From: Thermogymnomonas acidicola JCM 13583 | Lineage (GTDB): Archaea; Thermoplasmatota; Thermoplasmata; Thermoplasmatales; Thermoplasmataceae | Direction of reading: 5' to 3' | Assembly: GCF_001316105.1 (NCBI RefSeq) | Contig: NZ_BBCP01000008.1 | Coordinates: forward strand, 42,931-106,930 | DNA: 64,000 bases | Shown: positions 34,130 to 46,137 of the stretch, piece by piece | How positions within the stretch are numbered: the stretch's first letter is position 1 | Layout of the letters: the number at the start of each line of letters is the position of its first letter | Notes under the pieces: model-generated | What the model was told of the DNA's origin: nothing | The model's input: the letters and a program-made list of their open reading frames with translations, nothing else | The model's database searches: none | Position numbers and translations under genes: made by a program

Positions 34130-34138
34130 GAATAAATC
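34130..34138 (+). promoter_or_regulatory. TATA-like box of glucose dehydrogenase gene
   Basis: GAATAAATC lies about 22-30 bases before ATG 34160 and is preceded by a purine-rich GGAAAAG stretch that could be a BRE. The spacing fits a leaderless transcript. Confidence 0.45.
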
Positions 34139-34159
34139 TGTGATAACCAATACCACGCC

Positions 34160-35267
<1,108 letters not shown>

Positions 35268-35448
35268 GCCTAAATTCTTTCCTTACATATCCATAAAAAT
35301 AATCCATGTTTTTATACCAGACTCCATGGCGCACTCCGTAATAACTTTTGAAAGGCTTGGATTTACTATTACAGTGACAAAGAGTGTCAGTGTTTCAAGT
35401 TTTACCTCTAATTTACTATTTTATACGAAAGTATTGAATATGTAGTAT

Positions 35449-36947
35449 ATGTATCGGAGTCCCGTGCAGAACAACGTTTCGAACACCACAGGCCTGAGGA
35501 GGAACTCCGTGAGCTTCGCGGGCATGGTCATGCTCACCCTTGCAGGTGTGCTGGCCATAATCGGCCCAATAGAGATTGCATCGTTCATTGGGGATGCGGG
35601 GGGGCCCGCCGCCATGTGGCCCGTGATCCTGGGCTACCTGCTCTTCGTCCTCGTCTCCCTCCCCATACTGGAGTACACGAGGATCGCCCCGTTCGCAGGC
35701 GGTTACTACGGCCTGGCAGAGCTCGGTTTCGGCAGGAAGGCTGGCAAGTTCACATCTCTCTCCAACTACTTCTTCTACAACTTCTGGCAGATGGCCAACG
35801 CTTCTTCATAGGGTGGCTTGCAATAGACACTGTTTACATAATCTACGGCATCATGCTCCCCATATGGTTCTGGCTGCTCATATGCGTCCTCACACTTGTC
35901 ATCACCCTGGTCATGACGATCCAGCCAGCAAGGCTGCTGAGCAGGATACTCGTAATCGTTATGGTGGCCACCACAGTGCTGGTCACAGCCTTTACCATAT
36001 ATGTTATTGCCAGGAGCCCCCTACAACTCCGCATATTACATAAACCCTGCCAACAGCCCATCCGGCTTCACCGGCATAGCCCTTGCACAGCGGTGCTTGG
36101 CTTCTACCTCTTCGCAGGCTATGGCGCAGCCCTCTTCTACGGTGAGGAGGGTGTCCAGGCGAGGCGCACCCTCTGGAAGGCGGTCTACGTTGGCCTCACG
36201 ATCTCCGCGGTTGTCATAGCACTCAGTGCTTATTCGGAGGTGGTCTCTGTGCCCAAGAGCGACCTGGCGAACGTGGGCCAGGCCTCCATACCGCAGCTTG
36301 TCACCTGGATACACTACATCCCTGCCGGTGTCCTGGTGGGCCTGAACATGTTCATTCTTGTGGTATCGATGATAGCCTACGGGGGGCTGGAGGCGGCTCC
36401 CAGGCGAGGCTGCTCTGGGCAATGTCCAGGGACAACTTCATCAAGAGCCAGTGGCTGAGGAAACTTGACGAGAAGACGCAGGTACCGAGGAGGGCAGCCA
36501 TGGTGAACTTCGCGTTCGCCCTCTTCACAGTGCTCGTTGTGGCTGCAGTCCTTGTCAAGGTATACGGGTACAACGCGGACACGGTCAGCCTTGGCTTCTT
36601 CGTTGCAGGGACAACATCGACCATCCTGTGGTACTTCCACCACTTCGTGCCCGAGTTCGGCCTCTATGCCTTCCTTTCCAGGCACAGGGAGATAAAGTTC
36701 TCCACAGCGAGGAAGGTGCTCTCAGGCCTCGTGGTGCCCATAGGCGGCACAGCCCTCTTCGTCTACACGTTCTATGAGGGCATAATAGGGAACCTGGTGG
36801 AACCGTACTTCGGGTTCGTTGTCATGGCCCTGCTCATAGTGGTCGGTGTGATCGCCTACACGCTCTACAAGGCCAGGAAGGGCGAGCTCGGAGAGAGCGT
36901 TGTCAGCTACATGGTGGCAGAGGCTGGCAGGGAGGGGGGGGCGAGAG

Positions 36948-36973
<26 letters not shown>
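35449..36973 (+). CDS. APC-family amino acid permease
   Basis: About 505 residues, 12 helices expected. N-terminal VSFAGMVMLTLAGVLAIIGP and IEIASFIGDAGGPAAMWPVI match the first helices of APC transporters; AGYGAALFYGEEGVQARRTL is the conserved loop. Breaks lie near 35805, 36018, 36095 and 36385. The C-terminal tail ends in AAVKA at TGA 36971-36973 and overlaps the next gene. An ATTTTATACG box near 35416 precedes ATG 35449. Substrate unknown. Confidence 0.85.
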
Positions 36974-37728
<755 letters not shown>

Positions 37729-37731
37729 TCC

Positions 37732-38909
37732 TCACCCCCCCAGGCTCCGGCTGACGAGTTCCGAGAGGTCGATGATGCGGAAACCGAACGGAGCGAACTT
37801 GTTCCTGTTCCTCGGGGGGGAGTTCACTATGACACTAACCTTCTTTCTCGTCTCCCCGTCCACAACCTGTGAAAGTGCAGCGCATATGAGCATGTTCCTG
37901 CTGTCGTCTGACGTCCCGACAACAATGCACTCTGAGTTCCCGAGCTGGAAGACGGACAGGGCCTTTTCGTCGTCCGGTTCCCCCCTTCACCGTCAGGACG
38001 CCCAGGGAGGCCAGGGCCTCCTGACCGACCTCATCGTCTATCACAACAACGTTCTTTCCCCTTGACCTCTGCGCTGATATGAATGCCTGCACGAGTGGTG
38101 AATAGCCGCATATGAGCGTGTAGTCCCTGAGGGAGCGAACTCCGAGCCTTTCCATCGTCATGGTAACACCACCGATCCTCTTCTCTATTACGGGAGTGAT
38201 CAGGAGGGTGAGTGCGCCGAAGAAGACGGCAACACCCATCACCGAGAGCGATACGGTGAATAGCCTGGCGGAAAGTGTCACCGGCAGTATGTCACCGAAG
38301 CCCAGCGTGGTCACTGTCTCGCCTGCGTAGTATATTGCTGTGCCTATTGATGTGATCGGTGGCCTGAAGTCTTGGCCCAGCAGCAGAGAGCCGCCTACGC
38401 CGTAAGCAGCCGTGAAGGCCACTATGATCAGGGAAACGGCTAGCCTCGGGTCGGTGAGGAGCTGCGATGGCTCCACGTAGTCCTTCCTCCTCCTGATCAG
38501 GAGGAACATCGTAAAGGCTGCCAGGATGATGCCAAGTAACGAGACATGGGACTTCCTGCCCAGGCTGATTAGGAATATCACTACCTCCAGCGAGAGGAGG
38601 AGGAATGATGTGTACCAGACAGCCCTGGTCCTGGACGTGGAGAGTGTCCCCCAGAATCACCATGAAGAGCCCTGCGAAGAGGGAAGCGAACGAGAAGCTC
38701 CTCTGGGCGACCGGGATGGTCTGGCCCAGGAGGTGTGCGTGAAATACATAGGTGGAGGTCGCAAGGTAAGAACTCACTGAAATCGATATGACACCTTCCA
38801 GAATCAGGAGGTTCCTCACCCTCAGCCTGGGTAGCCTCAATCCACCAGACATGGTGCAGGTGGATATAACCATGATTGGGCAGATGCCAACTGCAACTGC
38901 AGAAAACAC
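37732..38909 (-). CDS. voltage-gated-like K+ channel with RCK/TrkA-N domain
   Basis: Several N-terminal helices lead to the pore YAGETVTTLGFGDILPVT, whose TLGFGD is a K+ selectivity-filter variant. After the inner helix the cytoplasmic part RSLRDYTLICGYSPLVQAFI and VVVIDDEVGQEALASLGVLT is a Rossmann-type RCK (TrkA-N) domain that gates on ligand. Frames break near 38649 (five Gs) and 37980. Shortening the run at 37735 ends the protein in SRSLG at 37732-37734. The open frame extends to 38909, but ATG 38852 (MSGGLRLPRLRVRNLLI) is a good alternative start. Confidence 0.83.
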
Positions 38910-38920
38910 CTGGCAAAACT

Positions 38921-38932
38921 AAATATAAAAAG
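38921..38932. promoter_or_regulatory. shared TATA-like element between tRNA-Glu and K+ channel gene
   Basis: AAATATAAAAAG lies about 25 bases before the tRNA-Glu 5' end on the plus strand. Its complement could serve the divergent channel gene, although its distance to that start is less certain. Confidence 0.4.
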
Positions 38933-38952
38933 TAACTTTTACGAAGTGTTTC

Positions 38953-39027
38953 GCTCCGATGGTGTAGTCCGGTCAAGCATATCGGCCTTTCGAGCCGACG
39001 ACCCGGGTTCAAATCCCGGTCGGAGCA
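38953..39027 (+). tRNA. tRNA-Glu (anticodon UUC)
   Basis: A full cloverleaf can be drawn: acceptor GCTCCGA pairs with TCGGAGC, discriminator A; anticodon stem TCGGC/GCCGA encloses CTTTCGA with anticodon TTC; T arm CCGGG-TTCAAAT-CCCGG. There is no intron and CCA is not encoded. It marks the left edge of the AT-richer, gene-poor island. Confidence 0.93.
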
Positions 39028-39304
39028 TAATTGTATTGACAGGAGGTAAGAGGTGTCACTGCCAAGATGATGGCTCGGTCAAGGCATGCCCGGTGACTCG
39101 ATGGAGCAGGAGTGTGCCTCGCCTCGGCTCCTGACAACGTTATGACCAGATTGAAGGTGCGTTTCGAGCTTCGTGAAAGGGAGCACGAGGACTGAGTGCA
39201 ACTAAAGAGATCGCTTGCACGCACGCCAGATTCAGGGCAGTACCGTACTGCCATGGGAGTATGGTAGCACAGGCGAACATTTATGCCGTGTTGCACCCTG
39301 CGGA

Positions 39305-39475
39305 ATGGAGGTCATTCAGGAGGCTTTCTGTTTGAAGATAAGGTTCCTGGCCGCCGGTGCTTTGCTTCTTTTGGTTGACGCGCTTCTCTTTCTCATCAGG
39401 GGTGTGAGGCCCAACTTCTTCATTCCCATGGCAGTTGGTCTAATGCTGCTCATTTACGGCATAGTCACAAGGTAG
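39305..39475 (+). CDS. small membrane protein, intact member of a flanking pair
   Basis: 56 residues from ATG 39305, with two helices (FLAAGALLLLVDALLFLIRG and FFIPMAVGLMLLIYGIVTR). The start could instead be TTG 39332. A diverged copy of the same gene, with matching upstream bases, lies at about 42495-42706. Family unknown. Confidence 0.5.
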   Translation: MEVIQEAFCLKIRFLAAGALLLLVDALLFLIRGVRPNFFIPMAVGLMLLIYGIVTR

Positions 39476-39716
39476 CCTTTTTCTATTCCGTTGAAGAAAT
39501 ATCACCCCCCCACTTTTGATCGCGGTTTCATTTCACGAACCCGCCATGTTCCACTTGCGCGGAATTCGTTACCTTGTCTCAAAAATCATGGCGCGCTAAA
39601 CATTGGGCATCCTGATGCAGATGTATACCGAAACGATGAGTTTAAAATCTGTTAAATTATAATACGCTTACGTCACCGTCTTAAATTGCCCTCCAAACAA
39701 CTTATTAAAAAAAGAT
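39476..39716. other. AT-rich spacer before the alpha-glucosidase
   Basis: No gene seen. The segment is clearly richer in A and T than the surrounding genes. CTTATTAAAAAAAG at 39701-39714 is a TATA candidate for the downstream gene if that gene starts at GTG 39732. Confidence 0.35.
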
Positions 39717-41508
39717 GTGTATCCGATAGTTGTGCAGCTTAATGTCTATCAGAACGATAAGATTCTCTATCTTTCATTAGACACTAATGATATTGGTTCT
39801 CAGGTTCGGCCCACTGGATCAGCAAATGGGCCTGAGCAATCCAAGCGAACCGTTATCATTCTTGGAAAGAAAGGTACAGATATTCACGAGAGAGGACTCG
39901 TTCTTCATTAAGATAGATATTATGGATGGTGACATTTTCTTTGGGCTAGGTGAGCAACCCTCAGGTTTGATAAGAAACAGGGGGGGCGCTTTTCCCTGTA
40001 CAACTCGTCATCCTGGGACTATAACGACGTTAGACAGAGTATATACTCATCATTCCCTTTCCTCCTATGCATAGGTGAATCTGGGTGTTATGGTTTGCTC
40101 CTTAACATGCCAGGTAAGGTGAATTTTGATCTGGGTGTGGAGGAATATGATAAGGTTATTGTTTCATTTGCTAAATCCCCCCCGTTTGAACTCTTCCTTT
40201 TTTCTGGAACTCCCTCTGAGATAAGTGAAAGGCTAACGGAGATTACGGGGAGGCCCTTTGAACTCCCTGATTGGGCCCTGGGCCACCAGGTTTCAAGATT
40301 CACCTACTTTCCTCAAAGTTCTGTCACTGAAATTATAGAGGATTACACGAAAGAGTTCCCTGTTAGTGCTCTCTACCTAGATATTGATTACATGAACGGC
40401 TATAGAATATTCACCTGGGATCGGGAGAGTTTCCGGACCCAGAGGCTCTCCTCGACTTCTGTTCAAAGAGAGGTATCTACATAGTACCAATCATTGATCC
40501 AGGTGTACGAGCGGATCAGGGGTATGATGTCTTCAAAAAATTCATTGGAAATGCGATAGAGGACTCAGAGGGAAACTTATACTTTGACAGGGTCTGGCCG
40601 GGTACCTGCATTTTCCCTGATTTCCTGAGATCTTCTGCGAGGCAGATATGGGGAGACCTCATAAAGTCGTTCTACAGACCAGGAATGGGTGGCATTTGGC
40701 TGGACATGAGCGAACCTTCCATGCACAGAACAAGGGATGCGGGTGGATTCGGCAACAACATAGACCCAGCCGCAGTCCACACGCTTGATAACGGAATAAA
40801 GGTTAGGAACTCACAGGTGCACAACCTTTACGCCTACTACGAGGCCATGACTACCTATGAAGCCCTTAAGGGTGTCATGGATAAGCCATTCATTCTGACC
40901 AGGGCAGGATATCCAGGAATACAAAAAACATGCGGCCATATGGACAGGAGATAACAAGGCTTCGTATGAGGATCTCCGGCTTCAACTCTCAATGGTGCTT
41001 AACCTGAGCCTTTCCGGTATGCCTTACTGCGGCTGCGACCTGGGAGGGTTCTGGGGGGGAGATCCCAGCTACGACCTTGTCTGCAGGTACTACGAAATGG
41101 CAGTTTTGTTCCCCTTGTATAGGAACCACAGGATCAAGAACGGGAAGGACAATGAGCCTTTTAGGATGCCACCAATATACACAGAGATGATACGCAGAGC
41201 GATAACTCTGCGTTACCAATTTCTTCCATACCTGAGAGAACTGGCCAACGAGGCTCACACATCAGGGCATCCAATAATCAGACCCCCCTCTCTACGACTT
41301 TCCAGAGGACAGGGAAGCACTCTACATAGATGATGAGTATATGGCCGGTCACAACGTTGTTGTCGCTCGCCAGATGGATGGACGACCCGGGCGTGACTTT
41401 TACCTGCCCCCCCATGGCACCTGGAAGGAATATGCATCTGGTAGAGAGATGGCAGGGAGAAGGTGGTACTGGTCTGATGACAACATACCTATCTTTATAA
41501 GGGTATAA
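39717..41508 (+). CDS. malA: GH31 alpha-glucosidase (MalA-like), frameshifted and C-terminally short
   Basis: Retaining alpha-glucosidase acting on maltose and short maltodextrins, related to Sulfolobus MalA. After a short N-domain come GDIFFGLGEQPSGLI, FDLGVEEYDKVIVSFA, ALGHQVSRFTYFPQ, the nucleophile Asp in GGIWLDMSEPS and the acid/base Asp in AIWTGDNKASYEDL, then SGMPYCGCDLGGFWGDPSYD. Breaks near 39790, 39985, 40445, 40930 and 41285. The frame ends at IPIFIRV (TAA 41506-41508), where MalA continues with EGSIIP and a further beta domain, so about 60-90 residues are missing. Start GTG 39717 or 39732. Base composition differs from neighbours, suggesting acquisition. It may be inactive. Confidence 0.8.
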
Positions 41509-42494
41509 GAGTTAGAGGTCAAAGACCGAGACCTACCTTAGGGCCCGATTCCATATCAGAAGTAAAGGAAAGAAGCACCCTGCATTGGCCTTTAGTTGTG
41601 ACTGTATGTGAAGAATATACCGATCGCCATATCCTCCCAGAAATTCAGAATTGGAATAAAATGCCTTGATAATCTGTCCTACCCCCCCAACATCACTCCA
41701 GACACGCCTAAGTCTGTGAGCCAGTTCGTGATTATAGCATAGATTGTTTGGTATGTCAGGAGAACCGAAATTGTAACTCCGCAATTGTATTGGAGATAGT
41801 TGCATACAACCCCGTGGTGATAGTGTCACAGGATCCGTGTAAGGAGATCACAGGAGGTTCATGAAATAGATCGATACATTTTGCGAATATGACCGAGATG
41901 ATGAACAGTGGGATCAGGGGTGATCAGGTCAATCGGTACACCTCAATACGAAGAGAGCGCCATGAAGGCCATCTACCTAGGGTAGCCGAACTCTAATGGA
42001 GATGGTATTTCATTTCGCTGGTTGGACTCTATAAATGCATGGATACGGTTGGGGGCATCTCCCAGATGGGGTATCCCTAGGCTTACACAAGAATCGTGAC
42101 ACTAGGGCCATAGGGCATATTCCTTGAGTGCCATTCATTTTTGTCTTTCATTACCTCTTTAGGGAGGAAGTCTTGTCTGCCATGTTCCACACCAGAGGAG
42201 TTGTAGAGCGGCGCATTCACCAAAGTATCAACAATAGTCCTGAACATAACTGTATTCCCAGGAATGGAGAGATATAACCTTACTTACATATGGGGCCTGA
42301 TCAGACAAAGCGGACTGGGTTTCCGATCCCAGCTGGTCCCTCAGTGCGCTTGACGTTGCGGATGGGCCAGCAGTGCCATTAGTGTGTATTTCAGAAATAT
42401 GATCCGTAGGCGCTCACTCGCAGGTAGCCTTAAATTAGAAGCGGGCTCCAATGGATTGGCAAGACAGCCAATTAATGCCATAGGTACTCGGAAA
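41509..42494. other. about 1 kb with no confident gene
   Basis: All frames are stop-rich and the composition is AT-shifted. The only notable frame is on the minus strand, 41533-41829 (98 codons), which includes NNLCYNHELAHRLRRVWSDV. HELAH resembles a zinc-protease HExxH site but no further family motifs are seen. The rest looks like decayed sequence. Confidence 0.4.
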
Positions 42495-42706
42495 CACGGG
42501 GAAACACTTATGCGACGGCATTCTCCGTGCAGAAAAGGATTATTACAGAGTGGGTGCGTTTTGAAGTTGAAACCCTACCGCCGGTATGGTATCTCTGGCT
42601 ATTCACCCCCCATCTTCAATCGTGATGTGTGTGAACCGCAATTTCTTCGTCCTATAGCAGTTGGTATGATGCTTGTCGTTCAAGGCATAGTTAAAGGTAC
42701 CCTATT
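42495..42706 (+). pseudogene. decayed copy of the small membrane-protein gene at 39305-39475
   Basis: Aligns along its length with 39268-39478. Shared landmarks are AAC-TTATGC, TTTTGAAG near the middle, CCGCCGGT, and a 3' part encoding P-AVG-ML---GIV (here RPIAVGMMLVVQGIVKG). Hydrophobic residues in the first helix are lost, so it probably no longer makes the same protein. A 141-codon open frame (42384-42809) covers it. Confidence 0.45.
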
Positions 42707-42819
42707 CCAAAGACGTTCAGGTGCGACCAGAATCGACACAGAAGGAGAATTTTACTGGAGGCTAACCATAATTTACAGTAAATTCATATATTATTATTGT
42801 ATTGACTAAATAAATTAAC

Positions 42820-42829
42820 TTATAAATAC
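42820..42829 (+). promoter_or_regulatory. TATA-like box of the sugar-binding protein gene
   Basis: TTATAAATAC at 42820-42829 lies about 25 bases before the apparent first codon near 42850, consistent with a leaderless transcript. Confidence 0.45.
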
Positions 42830-42849
42830 AATGATTTATATAGCATAAT

Positions 42850-44288
42850 AAGGAAGAGCCCATACCAGAGGAACCAAAGAAGCGGCGATTAGGCACTATA
42901 ATTGCTGTGGTCGTAGTCGTGATAGTGATCGTTGCAGTGGTTGCTTACGTTGAAACCCACAGACCGGCAGCTCAGGCGCAGGCGCAGTATCTGGCTGTCT
43001 ACCCCCCCGGCCCTGCAGGGCCTGTGAACAGTGATCACCTGGTTGGAGGTGATGTCCTTGCCATAGCAAAGGGTTCCCCCCCAGACATGTCAGCCCTAGA
43101 ACAGTTCATAGCCTATATGATGTCGCCTTATGTGCAGCAGCTATACCTCAACTACACTGGTTTCATACCAGTTGATACCAACGCGTACGGACAGGCCAGC
43201 GCTTCGAACAATGTGGTACCGACGATATACAGTCCCAGCAATGCCACAGTCACAATATACTACTACGACGATATAACCCCCCCGACAGATGCCAGCTTTG
43301 TGCAGAATACCATAATAGCGACATTCGAGAGTGAGTTCCCGAACATACACGTACATTACATCAATGAACAGGCATCAGATATTGTCAGCGGCATAGAGGC
43401 CCTGGAGAGCGCTGCCACTAACGGGAATATAAGCGAGCCAGTTGTTATGAGCATAGACAACCTGGATGTGGGTGTCCTCTTCTACGGGGGGTTACCTAGC
43501 CAACCTAACGTCTGCAGAGCCAAAACTCGTTCCGAGCGACATCATAAAGTCCATCCAGGAGGTGACCCAGTATGAGGAGAAAGTGTTTGGAGGCATATAC
43601 TTCATAACAGAGAGGGTCAACATACCTCTAGTGTGGGTCAACTACACTGCTCTCAAGAACGCGGGCATAGATAGCCTACCGAGCAATCTCACACAGCTGA
43701 TGACGGACGCAAAGATCCTTTACCAGAAGTACGGTGTCGGCATGGTCAACTTCCAGGGGCACGGTGGTGCTAGCACTGCCACTGAGCTGTACCAGTGGAT
43801 GGTGCAGTTTGGAGGTAACCCGCTCAACTTCAACGACACCGGGGGGGATGTCAACGCAATATGGTACCTGGCAAACCTGAGCAAGTACTTCAGCCCCCGA
43901 GTACAAGACATCTTACTGGGCCACATACAAGGGTTTGGCCAGCAACAAGTACACAATAATGGACTGCCAGTGGCCTGGTTCAGTCAACCTTACCGCACTG
44001 GGCATGAAGCTTGTGAACCAGAGTGACAACGTAGATCAGGTATCAGAGCAGGCAATCAACGAAGGAGTGTTCCTCAGGACACCGGTTCCTTGGATAACGG
44101 AGTGGCAGACCCTAATGGACCAGGCATGGACTTATCTCATTGAGGACGGTCACGGAACGAACTACACGAACATATACAATGAACTCAGCAGTATGAACCA
44201 CAGCCTGTATGAGTACCTGCTGAGCAACTACAACTCCACAGTCGCACAGGAATATGAAAAGGGAGAGTTCCAGCCGCTGCTGGTTTGA
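42850..44288 (+). CDS. family 1 (sugar) solute-binding protein with an internally displaced segment
   Basis: Membrane-anchored extracellular binding protein for the convergent MalF-G-K-like transporter. A basic N-terminus (EEPIPEEPKKRRLG) precedes a helix (IIAVVVVVVIVIVAVVAYV). The normal N-lobe motifs occur at about 43250-43970 (VTIYYYDDI, FVNQ-like FVQNTIIATFESEFPNI, GHGGASTATELYQWMVQFGG). The C-lobe hinge block (GPAGPVNSDHLVGGDVLAIA to GFIPVDTNAYG) is instead placed right after the membrane helix, at about 42988-43193, and is absent from its usual site near 44004, before EGVFLRTPVPWITEW. No ATG is found; the expected start codon position reads AAG. One further break near 43490 and one near 43900. 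Confidence 0.78.
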
Positions 44289-44326
44289 ACTTTCTATAAG
44301 ATTTTATTTCAACATATTTTATTCTG

Positions 44327-45322
44327 CTAGAGCCCGTCCTCGACCAAGTTGCCATCCCTGTACTTCCTGAACTTTTTGATTGAGAACCTTATGTAATCTC
44401 CTGACTCCACGGGACTCGTAGAACGCACCACTACGGTCTTCCCTTTGACATCACAGTATACAAAGTAAGACTCGTGGACTATCTCAAATGAAATTACTCT
44501 GCCCTCTATTTCCCCTGAGTCGCACTCCACCCAATAGGGCCGGAAACCTATCTCTACCCCCCCATCCAGGCCCAGGACACTGCCATCCAAGAAGTTCATC
44601 GGGTAGTCCCCCCCTATGAAGTCTCCTATCCACTTTGTCTTAGGGTTCTCATAAAGTTCATTGTACTTGCCTATTTGCTCTATCCTCCCGTTCCTCAGCA
44701 CCGCCACCCTGTCGGCCAGGTTCTGGGCCTCGCTCTGATCATGTGTAACGTAGACAAATGTCTGGTTGAAGTCCCTCTGGATCTTCTTCAGCTCCTCCCT
44801 AGCAGTGAACCTGACCCTTGCGTCCAGGTTGCTCAGCGGCTCATCCAGTAGAAACATGGCTGGGTTCCTCACCAGGGCCCTTGAGAGGGCGACTCTCTGT
44901 TTCTGCCCGCCACTGAGCTGAGTCACGTTCCTATCCAAAACCTCTTCGATATTGAGCTTCTTTGCAATTGAAGTTACCTTCTCCCTAATCTGTTGCTTGT
45001 TCATGTGAGCCATGCGGAGTGGAAAGGATATGTTCTCGTACACCGTCATGTTGGGATAGAGAGCATAGTTCTGGAAGACCATGGCAATGTTCCTTTTGTT
45101 TGGTGGCAGCTGTGTTATGTCCTTGCCATCCAGTATTATGTGACCACTTACAGGTCTCTCTATTCCCACGATGGTCCGTAACAGTGTTGACTTGCCTGTG
45201 CCAGAGGGGGGGCCAAGTATGACAAAGAACTCCCCATCTTCAATCTCTAGACTGAGCCTGTTCAGAACCACCTTGGATCCGTATCTCTGAGTAACATTCC
45301 TGAGTTCGAGTTTCGTGCTCAT
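44327..45322 (-). CDS. sugar ABC transporter ATPase, MalK/UgpC-like
   Basis: 331 residues, intact. Walker A reads GPPSGTGKST; the extra Pro comes from a 7-base G run (45206-45212) where family members have GPSGTGKST. Q-loop VFQNYALYPNMTVYENI, signature LSGGQKQRVALSRAL, Walker B MFLLDEPLSNLD and switch YVTHDQSEAQNLADRV follow. The C-terminal OB-type regulatory domain typical of MalK is present (about residues 240-331). Its ATG overlaps the stop of the permease gene. It likely energises uptake by the binding protein encoded convergently. Confidence 0.92.
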   Translation of the reverse strand: MSTKLELRNVTQRYGSKVVLNRLSLEIEDGEFFVILGPPSGTGKSTLLRTIVGIERPVSGHIILDGKDITQLPPNKRNIAMVFQNYALYPNMTVYENISFPLRMAHMNKQQIREKVTSIAKKLNIEEVLDRNVTQLSGGQKQRVALSRALVRNPAMFLLDEPLSNLDARVRFTAREELKKIQRDFNQTFVYVTHDQSEAQNLADRVAVLRNGRIEQIGKYNELYENPKTKWIGDFIGGDYPMNFLDGSVLGLDGGVEIGFRPYWVECDSGEIEGRVISFEIVHESYFVYCDVKGKTVVVRSTSPVESGDYIRFSIKKFRKYRDGNLVEDGL

Positions 45323-46137
45323 CCTACCAACCCCCCTGTAAGGTACTGGCCCTTAAGGTACCTCTGCAGGAACGCTGCGATCACCAGTACAGGGATGGTT
45401 ACTATGAGGGCAAAGGCTGAGGCTTGGAAGGGCAGTGCCCTAGAAACATAATCGTAGAGCTTAACAGGGTATGTCGGAGCACCCGGAGATATTATCACTG
45501 CGTACGTGAACTCGTCCCAGGAGGTCATCCAGGAGAGGAGGAACGTCACGATGAGTCCAGGTATTACCAGGGGGGGAGTATAACCCTGGCGAGCGAAGCG
45601 AATATACCTGCGCCGTCCACCCTTGCCTGTAGGAAAAGCTCCCTCGGTACAGACCTGAATGCGCCGAGCATTATGAATACAGAGAGTGGGAGGACAACCA
45701 GCTCCTGTGCTAGCGCTATACCCATGAAGTTGTCATACAGCCCGAATTTCAGGAACTCGGAAGCAATGGGTATTGCTACCACAATCCCGGGCATCATGTT
45801 GGAAAAGAACAGGAGGACGACTATTGTGTTCGCAATCTTGGGGGGGCTGATCCTGCTCAGGCCATAGCCGGCAGATATGCCGAATAGCAGGGCCAGGACT
45901 GCAACGATCATTGCAACATAGAAGCTCCTCTCCAAGGGGGCCGATCAGGCTGAGTGATGTGAGGGCGCTTCTTACGTTGGAGAGTGTAAAGCCGAGAGGT
46001 ATCTGGCTGGGATAGAGGGAGCCAAAGGTGTACCTGACGGGTTCAAATGCTATCAGGAACAGGACGTAGAATGGATACAGGAAAAATATGGACAAGATTA
46101 TTATGGCAACTATGAAGCCGACCTCACTGGGCTTCAT
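45319..46137 (-). CDS. sugar ABC transporter permease, MalG-like
   Basis: About 272 residues and six helices. N-terminal KPSEVGFIVAIIILSIFFLY; the EAA region is ELFLQARVDGAGIFASLARV followed by ILP. Frames break near 45935 (Gs) and near 45577. The stop TGA overlaps the malK-like ATG, and its ATG overlaps the end of the malF-like gene, so the three are one operon. Confidence 0.9.

Noticed and set aside
33662..34156. A 164-codon minus-strand open frame as a protein gene
   Set aside because: Its translation is rich in Arg, Gly, His and Cys with no motif, it crosses the gdh promoter and a GC-rich spacer, and it looks like a shadow of structured non-coding sequence.
38953..42830. Attachment-site repeat of the tRNA-Glu 3' end bounding the island
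   Set aside because: No second copy of the tRNA 3' sequence was found on reading the right-hand part of the island; TTCCGATCCCAG near 42320 does not match.
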